A stretch of 64,000 nt of DNA from Eubacteriaceae bacterium ES3. GTDB taxonomy: Bacteria > Bacillota > Clostridia > Eubacteriales > Eubacteriaceae. A program made the position numbers and the translations under genes. The notes beneath the pieces were generated by a model. The model was not told the origin of the DNA. It worked only from the letters and a program-made list of their open reading frames with translations, and did not search any database. Positions 9,763 through 18,865 of this stretch are shown piece after piece (the first letter of the stretch is position 1; each line of letters starts with the position of its first letter). The stretch spans positions 2,412,680 through 2,476,679 of the forward strand of contig CP130741.1 in the NCBI GenBank assembly GCA_030586155.1, in the 5' to 3' direction.

Positions 9763-9794
9763 CTTCATTCCTCTTTTGAAATTCATCACACAAC

Positions 9795-11048
9795 TTAAAA
9801 ATACCCAACCGGATGAATAACATGATCCTTCTTGGCATCAAGATCTCCCAGTTTATCACCAACGGTGATCGCCCGGCGAACCGAATGATTGCCAAAACGA
9901 CGCCGCAGCCTATCCACCGCCTGATCAAGCTTTTCCTGTCTGACCCGATCTTCTTCGCAGCCAAACAGATCCAGCTGAATCGGAACAGAATTGGGCATCA
10001 GCCTTTCCACCCGTACCCCGATAGAACGAATCGTCGGGCCAAACACATAATGGTCGTCAAAAATGGCCATCGCGGCCTGATAAATCTCCCGAGTTAAATC
10101 CGTTGGTTTAACAAGTTTTTTCTGTCTGGTAAAACTTTCCAGATCACAATTCCGGACATGGATTGCCACCGTCTGGCAAAAACAACCGGTCTCTCTTAAT
10201 CGCATAGCCACACTTTCTGCAAGCAGGCAGACAACCAGATTGACATCGTGGCGATTGACCAGGTCTCGAGCCGTTGTGACGCTGTTACCAATGCTTTTAA
10301 TGGCCCGCTCGTTGCCGTTACACGTTTCATCGAAAAACTTCACCGGACTTTGATCCAGACCGTTGGCAAAATCCCATAAGATCAAGCCCATTTTCCCCAG
10401 AGTGAACTTTAAAAAATCCCGATTAGACTGCGCCAGTTGACCAATTGTAAAAATCCCATGTCTATTAAGCTTCTTTTGCGTAGATCGTCCCACATATAAT
10501 AAATCACCAGCCTCCTGGCGCCAGATTATTTCCCGATAATTTTCTTTATTGATTTCAGTAATCGCGTTGGGTTTTTTATAATCTGAACCAAATTTGGCAA
10601 AAATTTTATTCCAGGAAACCCCAATCGATAAAGTCACACCCAACTCCTGATAAACCGCCTGACTAATGGCTTTGGCAATTTCAAATCCTGACCCGAACTG
10701 TTTATCGCTGTTTGTAACATCAATCCAGGCTTCATCCAGACCAAAAGACTCTACCTGATCAGAGTAACGATTATAAATTTTTCTGGCCAGGCGTGAAAAG
10801 CGCAAATATCGCGTATATTCAGGCCTCACGACTACCAGGCCCGGACATTTAGCAATGGCCTGAGCTAAAGTTTCACCCGTTTTTACCCCCGCCTTCTTGG
10901 CCAGCTGATTCTTAGCTAGAATAATCCCATGCCGCTTTTCTGGATTCCCCCCCACTGCCAATGGCTTTCCTTCCAGCTCTGGATGATAAAGGGCCTCCAC
11001 ACTGGCATAAAAACTGTTCATATCACAATGCAGAATGACACGCTCCAT
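9795..11048 (-). CDS. dinB: DNA polymerase IV (Y family)
   Basis: Error-prone translesion polymerase. The 417-residue product begins with the Y-family catalytic motif ILHCDMNSFYASVE, has FGLDEAWIDVT with the catalytic acidic pair near residue 105, and ends with the little-finger domain (about 240-350). The C-terminal QLDLFGCEED resembles a beta-clamp-binding box (QLDLF), supporting recruitment to the sliding clamp. It is transcribed divergently from an S24-type self-cleaving repressor, suggesting DNA-damage control. Confidence 0.96.
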   Translation of the reverse strand: MERVILHCDMNSFYASVEALYHPELEGKPLAVGGNPEKRHGIILAKNQLAKKAGVKTGETLAQAIAKCPGLVVVRPEYTRYLRFSRLARKIYNRYSDQVESFGLDEAWIDVTNSDKQFGSGFEIAKAISQAVYQELGVTLSIGVSWNKIFAKFGSDYKKPNAITEINKENYREIIWRQEAGDLLYVGRSTQKKLNRHGIFTIGQLAQSNRDFLKFTLGKMGLILWDFANGLDQSPVKFFDETCNGNERAIKSIGNSVTTARDLVNRHDVNLVVCLLAESVAMRLRETGCFCQTVAIHVRNCDLESFTRQKKLVKPTDLTREIYQAAMAIFDDHYVFGPTIRSIGVRVERLMPNSVPIQLDLFGCEEDRVRQEKLDQAVDRLRRRFGNHSVRRAITVGDKLGDLDAKKDHVIHPVGYF

Positions 11049-11086
11049 CTTCTCCTTCTTTCATCATAAATTATTTTATATTTTTA

Positions 11087-11114
11087 ATTATATCCTTTTG
11101 CGGTGTTTTGTCAA
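11087..11114 (-). promoter_or_regulatory. dinB promoter
   Basis: On the minus strand TTGACA (11109-11114), 16-base spacer, TATAAT (11087-11092), with the start codon at 11048. The consensus boxes imply a strong promoter that needs a repressor to stay off. Confidence 0.85.
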
Positions 11115-11159
11115 TAGCATATTTTCTTATATGATACCACTTGTTTGATAACTCTATAC

Positions 11160-11188
11160 TTGCTTTTCGCAGATAAATCCCTTATAAT
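11160..11188 (+). promoter_or_regulatory. Promoter of the XRE/S24 repressor gene
   Basis: TTGCTT (11160-11165), 17-base spacer, TATAAT (11183-11188) on the plus strand. The -10 lies inside an imperfect dyad CCCTT...AAGGG (11180-11200), a candidate operator for self-control. Confidence 0.7.
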
Positions 11189-11287
11189 AGCAATAAAGGG
11201 TGATGATTTCCATTCTGTTCTGACCTGTTGTGTCACAACAAATGCTTAGAAATCATTCACGGAAAGGAAAAGATATCAGAATCTTTA

Positions 11288-12016
11288 ATGATATCCGATG
11301 ATTTAATGATAAACGAAAAACTTCGCCAATTAAAAAAGCAGTCATCAATGACTACTCAGGAACTCTCAATGAAATCCAGGATTCCACTGCCAACTATTCA
11401 TAAATTATTATCTGGTGAAACAACCAACCCTAAATATAATACTTTAACCGCTTTTCTGGATGCGCTTGATCATGAGCTTATCATTCAAGCCATTCACGAA
11501 GAAGAACTGCCAACACTCTCTTTAATGGATCGTGATATTCTATCCCGCTACCAGACGCTTTCCAATGAAGGAAAAAAATTTATTTCCGATATATTGGATC
11601 AATTCAGTGACTACGAACAAAAAGAATTGAGCTTTCCGAATCCGGAAGCCTATCGCGAACTCCCTCTTTACCTGCTCCCCGCTTCTGCCGGTGTCGGCAG
11701 TTACCTTGATTCAGATCAATACGAATTCAAATCTTTCCCGGCAGACTCCGTTCCGGATAAAGCCAAATATGCTATCCGAGTTACCGGCGATAGTATGGAA
11801 CCAGCCTATTATCAGGATGACATAGTCTTTGTGGAACCCGTCAACCAGCTTAATCGGGGCGATGTGGGAATCATTATCATTAATGGTGATGCCTACATCA
11901 AACAGTATCGCGATGATGCTTTTATTTCATTCAACCCCTTATATGATTCCATTATTCCCAACGAGTATGATACTCTCCGTATCGTCGGCAGGGTTTTAGG
12001 CCGCTATTCCCTCTGA
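11288..12016 (+). CDS. XRE-HTH / S24 LexA-type self-cleaving repressor
   Basis: DNA-damage-type regulator of about 242 residues (HdiR/ImmR-like architecture). An N-terminal Cro/CI helix-turn-helix (INEKLRQLKKQ through LSMKSRIPLPTIHKLL) is joined to a C-terminal S24 peptidase domain. The cleavage site is PASAGVG (Ala-Gly), the catalytic Ser lies in TGDSMEP and the Lys in DAYIKQYR. In such proteins RecA-stimulated self-cleavage lifts repression. It is divergent from dinB, the likely target. Start uncertain: ATGs at 11288 and 11306 both lack a close ribosome site, and the frame stays open to a TTG at 11228; GGAAAGG lies at 11261-11267. Confidence 0.85.
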   Translation: MISDDLMINEKLRQLKKQSSMTTQELSMKSRIPLPTIHKLLSGETTNPKYNTLTAFLDALDHELIIQAIHEEELPTLSLMDRDILSRYQTLSNEGKKFISDILDQFSDYEQKELSFPNPEAYRELPLYLLPASAGVGSYLDSDQYEFKSFPADSVPDKAKYAIRVTGDSMEPAYYQDDIVFVEPVNQLNRGDVGIIIINGDAYIKQYRDDAFISFNPLYDSIIPNEYDTLRIVGRVLGRYSL

Positions 12017-12462
12017 CCCCGCCGCTTTTTTATCTGATAAGCAATAAAAACGCCAACCAGGGCGCCTAGTGTATCGATCAATACATCCGTCAACCGACCC
12101 GCTCTTCCCGCCACAAAAAGCTGATGAATTTCGTCGCTGGCAGCATAGATTAAACTGAATAAAACCGCTTTAAGTCCCGGGTTAGAGAATCCCCGGGATT
12201 TAAGTGCCAGATATGAAAAAATCCCTAAAATCAGATAGACAAAAAAATGAGCGTTCTTTCTGATAAAATGATCAAAGCCGGCCAGCTTTAAATTGATGCC
12301 AAACAAAGCTTCCAACTGCGTCATAATGAGGCTGCTTAAACCAGTGCTCAGGCTTCCGGAAATTTCCCCTGTTTGGCTGGAACTTAAAAAAATTACCCCC
12401 ATCCAAAGAATCGTCAAGATCCACCATCCATATTTTTTTATTATCTCCATACTATTCTCCAA
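12004..12462 (-). CDS. VanZ-like membrane protein
   Basis: Integral membrane protein of 152 residues with about four helices and the VanZ-family signatures RKNAHFFVYLILG near residue 68 and SDEIHQLFVAGRAGRLTDVLID near 110. VanZ relatives are linked to glycopeptide resistance and cell-surface stress, but the biochemical role is unknown. It is convergent with the repressor gene and overlaps its 3' end by 13 bases. A second VanZ protein lies at 50624-51244 within the polysaccharide locus. Confidence 0.88.
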   Translation of the reverse strand: MENSMEIIKKYGWWILTILWMGVIFLSSSQTGEISGSLSTGLSSLIMTQLEALFGINLKLAGFDHFIRKNAHFFVYLILGIFSYLALKSRGFSNPGLKAVLFSLIYAASDEIHQLFVAGRAGRLTDVLIDTLGALVGVFIAYQIKKRRGQRE

Positions 12463-12550
12463 CCATACTAATCAATTATTTATGATGCTGTTTTTTATCA
12501 TACCACTTCCTTCCTTTTTTTGCTATCCTCCTATATTTTAAATGTATTTG

Positions 12551-12579
12551 CTGACAACTTGTACTAGAAATGATACAAT
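12551..12579 (+). promoter_or_regulatory. Promoter of the PocR-MCP gene
   Basis: CTGACA (12551-12556), 17-base spacer, TACAAT (12574-12579). The predicted leader is about 180 bases and AT-rich; I saw no riboswitch in it. The remainder of the 12463-12768 gap holds nothing else I can support. Confidence 0.65.
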
Positions 12580-12768
12580 AAGGCGAATTAATTTGTTTCA
12601 GGTCAAAATACTCTAATATTTATTCTTATGATGAATATTCGATTTATATTATGGGTATTAACTAAAAATAACTTCCGACGACTGAGAGAAATAATATTTT
12701 GCATTTCTAAAAAATACGAGTTCTTGAATCAAAATATAATACAAAACCAATATTGGAGGAATGATTTA

Positions 12769-13824
12769 ATGGAAAAAAAATCACATTATTATGTTGACGA
12801 ATTGATTGATCTTAATGTCCTGCAAAAATTTCAGGATAGTTTTGCTACTGCTATGGGAATGGCCAGTATCACGGTTGACAATGAAAAAGGTTCCATCACC
12901 GAGCCCAGTAACTTCACTGATTTTTGTATGAAATTTACCCGTGGTTCAAAAGTAGGTAATGAGCGTTGCATCGGTTGTGATGTTTCAGGGGGAAAAAAAG
13001 CTGCCGCTACTGGAAGACCTGCTGTTTATGCCTGTCATGCCGGGCTGGTAGATTTTGCCGCACCAATTATTATTGATGGTAACCAGATTGGTGCCATTCT
13101 CGGAGGTCAGGTTCTAACTGAGCCCCCCGATGAAGACTACTTTAGAAAAGTTGCCCGGGAAATCGGTGTGGATGAAGATGAATATATTGCGGCTCTCAGA
13201 AAAGTAAAAATCGTTCCTCGAGACCAGGTTGATGCCGCTGCTGATATGCTCTATATTTTTGCCAATTCTATTTCCAGCATGGGACACCATAATCGTATGC
13301 TGGTCGAAGAAACTGAGAAATTCCAGGGACTGACTGAAAATATGTTTGAAAACATCCGTTCCGTCAGTGAAATGCTGGAAACATTCTCCAAACAGATCGA
13401 ATCATTAAATGACACTTCCAAGGAACTGATGAAGTCATCCACCCTTTCTAAAAATGAAGTCAAGGAAACCGACTCCATTTTAAAATTCATCCGCGATGTT
13501 GCCACTCAAACCAATTTATTGGGACTTAATGCCGCTATCGAAGCAACCCGCGCCGGTGAATATGGCCGAGGATTTAATGTCGTTGCTGACGAAGTTCGTA
13601 AACTGGCTGTCATGAGTGTGGACTCCGCAAAAAAAATTGAAAACATTCTCGATAATCTGGTTGCCAGCATGAATGGTGTTGAATCACAAGCTAATAAAGC
13701 TGGGAAAATCGTGATCGAGCACCAGGCTTCAATGGACGAAATTAACCAGAAACTGCAAATGCTTAATGACATTTCCAATAAAATGAAAGAAGAAATTGCC
13801 AATTTACAAAACATTGCTTATTAA
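12769..13824 (+). CDS. Soluble PocR-domain methyl-accepting chemotaxis protein
   Basis: Cytosolic chemoreceptor of 351 residues with no membrane segment. The start at 12769 is chosen because TTGGAGGA stands 8 bases upstream. Residues about 10-170 form a PocR ligand-sensing domain with conserved cysteines ([22 protein letters not shown]). Residues about 180-350 form an MCP signalling coiled coil with the hairpin tip [18 protein letters not shown]. PocR domains sense small hydrocarbon derivatives or redox state (PocR activates propanediol genes in Salmonella). The receptor probably signals to CheA from a cytoplasmic array; its ligand is unknown. A terminator follows. Confidence 0.88.
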   Translation: MEKKSHYYVDELIDLNVLQKFQDSFATAMGMASITVDNEKGSITEPSNFTDFCMKFTRGSKVGNERCIGCDVSGGKKAAATGRPAVYACHAGLVDFAAPIIIDGNQIGAILGGQVLTEPPDEDYFRKVAREIGVDEDEYIAALRKVKIVPRDQVDAAADMLYIFANSISSMGHHNRMLVEETEKFQGLTENMFENIRSVSEMLETFSKQIESLNDTSKELMKSSTLSKNEVKETDSILKFIRDVATQTNLLGLNAAIEATRAGEYGRGFNVVADEVRKLAVMSVDSAKKIENILDNLVASMNGVESQANKAGKIVIEHQASMDEINQKLQMLNDISNKMKEEIANLQNIAY

Positions 13825-13847
13825 AAACACACAATCAGCTCCTCCAA

Positions 13848-13880
13848 AAAAAGAGACCTCGCGGCCTCTTTTTTATTTGT
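13848..13880 (+). terminator. Terminator after the PocR-MCP gene
   Basis: GAGACC/GGCCTC stem with one mismatch around a TCGC loop, preceded by A7 and followed by T6. It is extended by the A/T flanks and could act in both directions between the convergent MCP and DUF2812 genes. Confidence 0.82.
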
Positions 13881-13977
13881 CTATCTGCTATCTTCAACTT
13901 TTATAAAAAATCCCAAATTATAGCCGTCAGTTAAAACATTTTAGACGACCTGATACAGCTCAGCCGTTTATCATGTT

Positions 13978-14532
13978 TTAATTTGTAGTCCGCTGGTCAA
14001 GTTTTTCTTTCATCCGTCTAATCCCATTGCCAATCCAGGCTGCCATCGCCAGAAATGCAATCGGTCCAACAATAAAAACCGCCTCATGGTCTTCCAGAAA
14101 ATGCAGTATATAGACCAAAGCCGCCACCAGTTCAAAAATCACGGCAACCCAGCCTACACGGATCCAACGCGAAAGCATACCATAATAGGATTCCTGATCG
14201 CTGTAAATTTCATACTCTGATTCCAGCACTTCACTTCGGACTAGTTTCCTAAAATAAGACCAGCCGTTAAAGGTGACATTGACAAATTCCCAGCCCTGAT
14301 CTTCGAAAAAGCTGATGTAACGCTCCTTTTCCTCGCGGCTTTTTAAAATGGTCGGATTGAAATCAATCCGATACCGATAAGTTACTGATTCATCCTGAAT
14401 AAACCGACTATGGAAGCAGCCTCCTTTTACAAGTTGCCAACCTTTTTTTGATTGCTCATCCAGATCCTGCTCTTCTTTGTCATAATTCCAGGCTGCGTAA
14501 GCTCTAAATGATGTTTTGTTGATTTTTCCCAT
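13978..14532 (-). CDS. DUF2812 membrane protein
   Basis: Protein of 184 residues with an N-terminal soluble DUF2812 domain (about 1-110: FRAYAAWNYDKEEQDLDE, GWQLVKGG, YRYRIDFN) and two C-terminal membrane helices (about 125-145 and 150-168). DUF2812 proteins are commonly encoded beside a PadR regulator, as here: the PadR gene ends 3 bases upstream, so the two form one operon. The function of the family is unknown; an envelope-stress or toxic-compound response is a common guess. Confidence 0.87.
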   Translation of the reverse strand: MGKINKTSFRAYAAWNYDKEEQDLDEQSKKGWQLVKGGCFHSRFIQDESVTYRYRIDFNPTILKSREEKERYISFFEDQGWEFVNVTFNGWSYFRKLVRSEVLESEYEIYSDQESYYGMLSRWIRVGWVAVIFELVAALVYILHFLEDHEAVFIVGPIAFLAMAAWIGNGIRRMKEKLDQRTTN

Positions 14533-14535
14533 TTG

Positions 14536-14859
14536 TCACTCCTCCTTCATAATCGTTTGTGCGCTTTCAATCAGCGCCTGTAAGCGCCTGTACTCACCCG
14601 ATAAAATATCTTCCCCCAATGGCGTAAGTTGATACATCCGTTTCCTGTCATCATTGGGACTCTTGATCTCCTGAATCCACTTTTTCTTAATCATCTTGCC
14701 CGTCGCTCCATACATGGTTCCTGAGCCGATATTCACCCGCTCATCAGAAAGCTCTTTGACCCGCTGCATGATACCGTAACCATGATTAGACCCCTCTTTA
14801 AGGCATAGAAGAATATAAAAATAACTCTCTGTTAAAGGTTCACTCACCTTCACATAACT
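14536..14859 (-). CDS. PadR-family transcriptional regulator
   Basis: Winged-helix regulator of about 107 residues: ESYFYILLCLKEGSNHGYGIMQRV, then the recognition segment with GSGTMYGATGKMIKKKWI and a wing DDRKRMYQLTPLGE, then a short dimerisation helix. The start is placed at the GTG at 14859, which has AGAAGG 8 bases upstream. The frame stays open to an ATG at 14958, but that start would place the N-terminus inside the promoter and operator, and 33 added residues would precede the conserved domain. It probably represses its own operon. Confidence 0.85.
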   Translation of the reverse strand, partial: SYVKVSEPLTESYFYILLCLKEGSNHGYGIMQRVKELSDERVNIGSGTMYGATGKMIKKKWIQEIKSPNDDRKRMYQLTPLGEDILSGEYRRLQALIESAQTIMKEE

Positions 14860-14897
14860 CACCTTCTTTACGTCGTTACTCGATATGTCGACTAGCG

Positions 14898-14945
14898 ATA
14901 TATCAGCTTTTGATATATTGTAGCATGACATATGTCGACTGTCAA
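14898..14945 (-). promoter_or_regulatory. PadR operon promoter with operator
   Basis: Minus-strand TTGACA (14940-14945), 17-base spacer, TACAAT (14917-14922). A perfect 8-bp inverted repeat ATATATCA, 5-base spacer, TGATATAT (14898-14918) overlaps the -10 box and the start point. The motif AGTCGACATAT occurs twice on this strand, once in the promoter spacer and once downstream of the start point, giving further candidate half-sites for autorepression. Confidence 0.85.
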
Positions 14946-15197
14946 CATAATAGTTCATAAAAAGTTTTTTAAAAACTTAACTGTTACTATCTGATTGCAG
15001 CAATTAACCGCTCTTGCAGTTTGACGATCATTTTTCCCGTTCTCTTTCCTTTACATTTTATATACAATACTATACAAATTTTCTGATTGAAAATCCAAAT
15101 TCCATAAGAATCAACACGCCTTGCAAAGGTCTTTCAACCCCCTTTATATAAACATTTAAGCAATTTTTACTGGTTCATGAAAACTTCACTTTTTAAT

Positions 15198-15226
15198 TGA
15201 CACCGTTACACAATAGTGATATCTTT
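15198..15226 (+). promoter_or_regulatory. Promoter of the amidase/glucosaminidase gene
   Basis: TTGACA (15198-15203), 17-base spacer, TATCTT (15221-15226), giving a leader of about 45 bases before the ATG at 15280, which has GAAAGGAA upstream. The rest of the interval 14959-15197 shows no gene. Confidence 0.75.
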
Positions 15227-15279
15227 GTTACATGAATAATAGGGTCATTAGACCTTCCAATCCCGAAAGGAAATAAAAA

Positions 15280-18114
15280 ATGAACTCAGCAACCATCAAA
15301 TACATTAAAAAATTAGCTGGCCTTTTACTGGCCTTCATTCTGATTTTTCTAACTTTTTCCATTTATTACACGCCTCCAGTACAAGCTGCCTCCAAACAGA
15401 CCATTATTATTAATCCCGGTCACCAGTCCGGAAGTGATACCGGAGCAGTTAATAAAACCACCGGGATTACTGAAGTGGAATTAAACAATGCCCTGGCCAT
15501 CAAGGTTGTGCAAAATCTTCGAAATGCCGGTTATAACGCCATGCTCAGCCATCAGGTTCCCGGCAATCCAGGACTGCCGACGCTGCTTTCAACCACTGTC
15601 AACACTTCAACGTCGGTCTGCAACGCTGCAAATAAACTTGGTGCCGACCTACTTGTCAGCATCCACCACAATTCCGGCGGAACAACTTCCAGTGGCTATG
15701 AATTTTACTGGTCCAGCTACCACCCAACACTCGATAATGATGGCCTTTACCAGAAGGCCAATGCCTGGTCGGATGGCTCCAGTGCTACCTTAGACTCCAC
15801 CCCACCGGCTATTGCCCTTAGTTCTAAAGAACTGGCCAACCTTTTCAACAGCAACTTTAAAGCCAGTCTTTCTTACATCCCCAGCCGTAACAGAATTGTC
15901 GAGCGGGATGATTCAATCCTAAAAAAAACCAGTATGCCTTCTGTTTTAATTGAAGCCGGATTTGTCTCAAACAATGCAGAATCCCTACTGCTTGCCAACG
16001 ACAGCAATCAGCAGGCGATGGCTAATCAGGTTCTTAAAAGTATTGATACCTTTTTTGGCAACGATACTCCAACCATAACCGCTTCTTCGGTAAAAGCCAG
16101 TACTTCCGGGGAAAAAATAACGGTTACCGCTTCAGGCATCACTACTACTACAAATGTTAAATCCCTATCCTTTGCGGTCTGGTCTGATAAAGGCGGACAG
16201 GATGATCTCAGGTGGTACACAGCCACTAAACAAAGTGATGGTTCCTATCAGGCTACCGTCGACATTAAAGATCATCAGAAACAGGACGGCTCTTATCAGA
16301 TTCATTGTTATGGCACCGATACAAATGGAAAACAGAACTTTTTGGGAAGTACCATTGCCTCAGTGGCAGTTGATAAAATGAGCTCCAGTGGCGTTATTTC
16401 TCAACTCCTGACTGATTCCACGTTTAAAGTCAGTGTCTCTGACATATATGCACCTGATGGTCTGACTGAAGTTGTATTTCCAGTCTGGAGTGAAACTGAC
16501 GGCCAGGACGACATCAAGTGGGTTACAGCCAGCAAACAAAGTGACGGTTCCTACCAGGCCACAATCGATATTAAAGACCACCGTTATGATGGCGGAACCT
16601 ATAACATTCATTGTTACGGCAAAGACTCCTATGGTAAGCTAAATTATCTGGGCAGCACCAGCCTGTCGATGACGGTCTCTACTATGTCAGTCAAAAAAAT
16701 ATCTGCCACCAGTTCCACCAGCGGGCAGATAACAATAACAGCAACTTCGGTTTCCGCGCCCTATGGACTTAAAGAAATCATTTTTCCGGTATGGAGCAAT
16801 ACAAACGGTCAAGATGATATTCAGTGGGTCACAGCCACCAGACAAAGTACTGGTGCCTATCAGGCGTCGATATCGGTTGCAGATCACCTGTATAACACTG
16901 GCTCTTACTCGATCCACTGTTACGGACGAGATTCCTATGATAAACTGACCTTCCTTGGAAATACCAGTGTTGATGTCAATCTGGATCCTATGAGTGCTGA
17001 AAAAGTAACTGCCAGTGTTTCCGGCCGTGAGATTACAGCTACCCTAACTGGCATTGAGGCTCCCGGAGGAATTGATTCCGTCTACTTCCCAGTCTGGACC
17101 AGCCAAAATGGTCAAGATGATGTAGAATGGGTAAAAGCCACTAAAAAAAGCAACGGTACTTATACCTGCACCATCAATACCAGTAACCACAACAATGAAA
17201 GCGGACAATATAATATTCACTGCTATGGAATGGATCTTGCATCTAAAACCTATCAATATTTAGGCCATACCAGTGTAAAAGTCACTTATACACCGGCAAC
17301 TGCAAAAAGCATTACCGCTACAGTTACTGAAAATATAGCCATTCTAAAAATTGATGGCTTGACCACACCAAATGGTGTCAGTAAAATCCTGGTTCCCAGC
17401 TGGAGTGAAGCCGGTGGTCAGGATGATATCAAATGGTATACTGCCACTAAACAAAGCGATGGTTCTTATCAGGTGATTGTAGATGCTAAAAACCATAAAG
17501 GCAACAGTGGTACTTATGACTTCCATGTATACTGCTATGAAAGTGATGGCACTGCCGTTTTTCTGGGTGCTAGCTCAGCCAGCATCCGCTATGTTGAAAC
17601 CCCCATTATGGGAAGCACTACTATAACATCCGCTCAGCTGGTTGCCTATTATAAAAGCACTGGTAAGGTCTACCCCCAGCTTTACAATGATCTGGGCGTA
17701 AACTTAGAGACCTTCTGTGATCTTTATGTAAAAGAAGCTAAAGCCGAAGGGGTTCGGGCAGAAGTAGCTTTTGCTCAGGCTATGCTGGAAACCGGTCATC
17801 TTCAGTTTGGTAAAGATGTTTCCGTTGGACAATTTAATTTTGCCGGACTTGGCGCGACCGGCAATGGGGCACCTGGCTTTAACTTTGCCGAAGCCTATGG
17901 CAATAATGCCACCGGTATCCAAATGGGGATTCGGGCTCATATTCAGCATCTTAAATGTTATGCCAGCAGTCTTTCTCTCAACAACACGAATGTCGATCCC
18001 CGTTGGAACGATAAGCTCAGAACTAAAGCCCTGTCAGTTGAAGAACTGGCTGGTACCTGGGCCGCCGATTTGACCTATGCCCCTAAAGTCAAGGCTATTA
18101 TGAACAAGTTTTAG
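15280..18114 (+). CDS. Secreted bifunctional autolysin: amidase + glucosaminidase
   Basis: Peptidoglycan hydrolase of 944 residues. A signal peptide (about 1-36, ending PVQA) leads into an Amidase_3 domain (about 40-255) with zinc ligands in NPGHQSG, TEVELNNA and VSIHHNSGG and the catalytic Glu in LIEAGFVSN. Five GBS_Bsp-like repeats of about 95 residues follow (about 260-745), each with a VWS..GQDD..W core and IHCYG or a close variant. The C-terminus (about 765-944) is an endo-beta-N-acetylglucosaminidase domain with the likely acid in AQAMLETGHLQFG. It would cut both stem peptides and glycan strands during cell separation. Transcribed alone. Confidence 0.92.
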   Translation: MNSATIKYIKKLAGLLLAFILIFLTFSIYYTPPVQAASKQTIIINPGHQSGSDTGAVNKTTGITEVELNNALAIKVVQNLRNAGYNAMLSHQVPGNPGLPTLLSTTVNTSTSVCNAANKLGADLLVSIHHNSGGTTSSGYEFYWSSYHPTLDNDGLYQKANAWSDGSSATLDSTPPAIALSSKELANLFNSNFKASLSYIPSRNRIVERDDSILKKTSMPSVLIEAGFVSNNAESLLLANDSNQQAMANQVLKSIDTFFGNDTPTITASSVKASTSGEKITVTASGITTTTNVKSLSFAVWSDKGGQDDLRWYTATKQSDGSYQATVDIKDHQKQDGSYQIHCYGTDTNGKQNFLGSTIASVAVDKMSSSGVISQLLTDSTFKVSVSDIYAPDGLTEVVFPVWSETDGQDDIKWVTASKQSDGSYQATIDIKDHRYDGGTYNIHCYGKDSYGKLNYLGSTSLSMTVSTMSVKKISATSSTSGQITITATSVSAPYGLKEIIFPVWSNTNGQDDIQWVTATRQSTGAYQASISVADHLYNTGSYSIHCYGRDSYDKLTFLGNTSVDVNLDPMSAEKVTASVSGREITATLTGIEAPGGIDSVYFPVWTSQNGQDDVEWVKATKKSNGTYTCTINTSNHNNESGQYNIHCYGMDLASKTYQYLGHTSVKVTYTPATAKSITATVTENIAILKIDGLTTPNGVSKILVPSWSEAGGQDDIKWYTATKQSDGSYQVIVDAKNHKGNSGTYDFHVYCYESDGTAVFLGASSASIRYVETPIMGSTTITSAQLVAYYKSTGKVYPQLYNDLGVNLETFCDLYVKEAKAEGVRAEVAFAQAMLETGHLQFGKDVSVGQFNFAGLGATGNGAPGFNFAEAYGNNATGIQMGIRAHIQHLKCYASSLSLNNTNVDPRWNDKLRTKALSVEELAGTWAADLTYAPKVKAIMNKF

Positions 18115-18131
18115 CAAACAAAAGTAAAACT

Positions 18132-18186
18132 AAGAAGGCGTTGAAAATTCAAGTGTACTTGAAAATTTTCAACGCCTTCTTTTTAT
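18132..18186 (+). terminator. Strong terminator after the autolysin
   Basis: A stem of about 18 bp runs from AAGAAGGCGTTGAAAATT (18132-18149) to its complement ending at 18181, followed by a T-rich run. It is an unusually long stem and also reads as a hairpin on the minus strand, downstream of the endolysin gene. Confidence 0.9.
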
Positions 18187-18310
18187 TATCCGTAACCTAT
18201 TAACAGGTCGAGCGATAAGAGCATTTTGCTGCTGACTTAATGACCATCTCCATCAATACTATTTAATTTTATAAATAACCCATCAAATCGGATAATTAAT
18301 ACTCGTCTTT

Positions 18311-18865
18311 TTACAATTGCAGATGACAAAATCCTTCTGCTTGATAAAGAATTACCGACAATCCTTCTTTTTCCGCTGCCGCCTTTAACTGATGGACTGA
18401 AAATCCCGGAGCATAGCAATCCACCGCATTACCTGATAAATGTCTGGAATTGTCAATCCCACCGACCTCTCGATTTCTGATGACACACCTGACCCCGGAT
18501 GTTACGATAACCGCTGTTCCAAGGCTTAAGCGCACACTTTCCAGTTTATCAATTAAGCTCCAATTCATCTCCGCCGGAAAACCGGTGCAATAACGACCCT
18601 GGCAGCAGCAGCGAAATTCCTCTCGTCTAAAATGATCTGAAAGGTATTCAGATTGTTGGTCCGCAACTGTATTTGTGAATTGATGCTGATTAAATAAAAA
18701 AGCCATTGTCAGGTGTCCGACCAGACCATCAGCTTCAAGTCCAGCCAGTTTCTGAAAAGAAATAACCGCTTGTCGTGTCTGTGGGCCGCAGATCCCATCT
18801 ACCGGACCCGGTTTAAATCCCTTTTCAAGCAAAGCCACCTGTACTTTTTTTATAAATTCATCCAT
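18311..18865 (-). CDS. Endolysin-like PG-binding / M15 D-Ala-D-Ala peptidase
   Basis: Peptidoglycan peptidase of 184 residues without a signal peptide. Residues about 1-58 are a PG_binding_1 domain (GFKPGPVDGICGPQTRQAV); residues about 75-184 are a Peptidase_M15_3 domain with zinc ligands in SRHLSGNAVDC (His and Asp) and the terminal FCHLQL. Lack of an export signal fits a phage-type endolysin that needs a holin. Its start overlaps the 3' end of the holin gene upstream by 8 bases, so the two are translationally coupled. Confidence 0.88.
   Translation of the reverse strand: MDEFIKKVQVALLEKGFKPGPVDGICGPQTRQAVISFQKLAGLEADGLVGHLTMAFLFNQHQFTNTVADQQSEYLSDHFRREEFRCCCQGRYCTGFPAEMNWSLIDKLESVRLSLGTAVIVTSGVRCVIRNREVGGIDNSRHLSGNAVDCYAPGFSVHQLKAAAEKEGLSVILYQAEGFCHLQL

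Noticed and set aside
12628-12768. An upstream extension of the PocR-MCP gene.
   Set aside because: The added 47 residues are basic and unlike PocR proteins, and a good ribosome site precedes the ATG at 12769.
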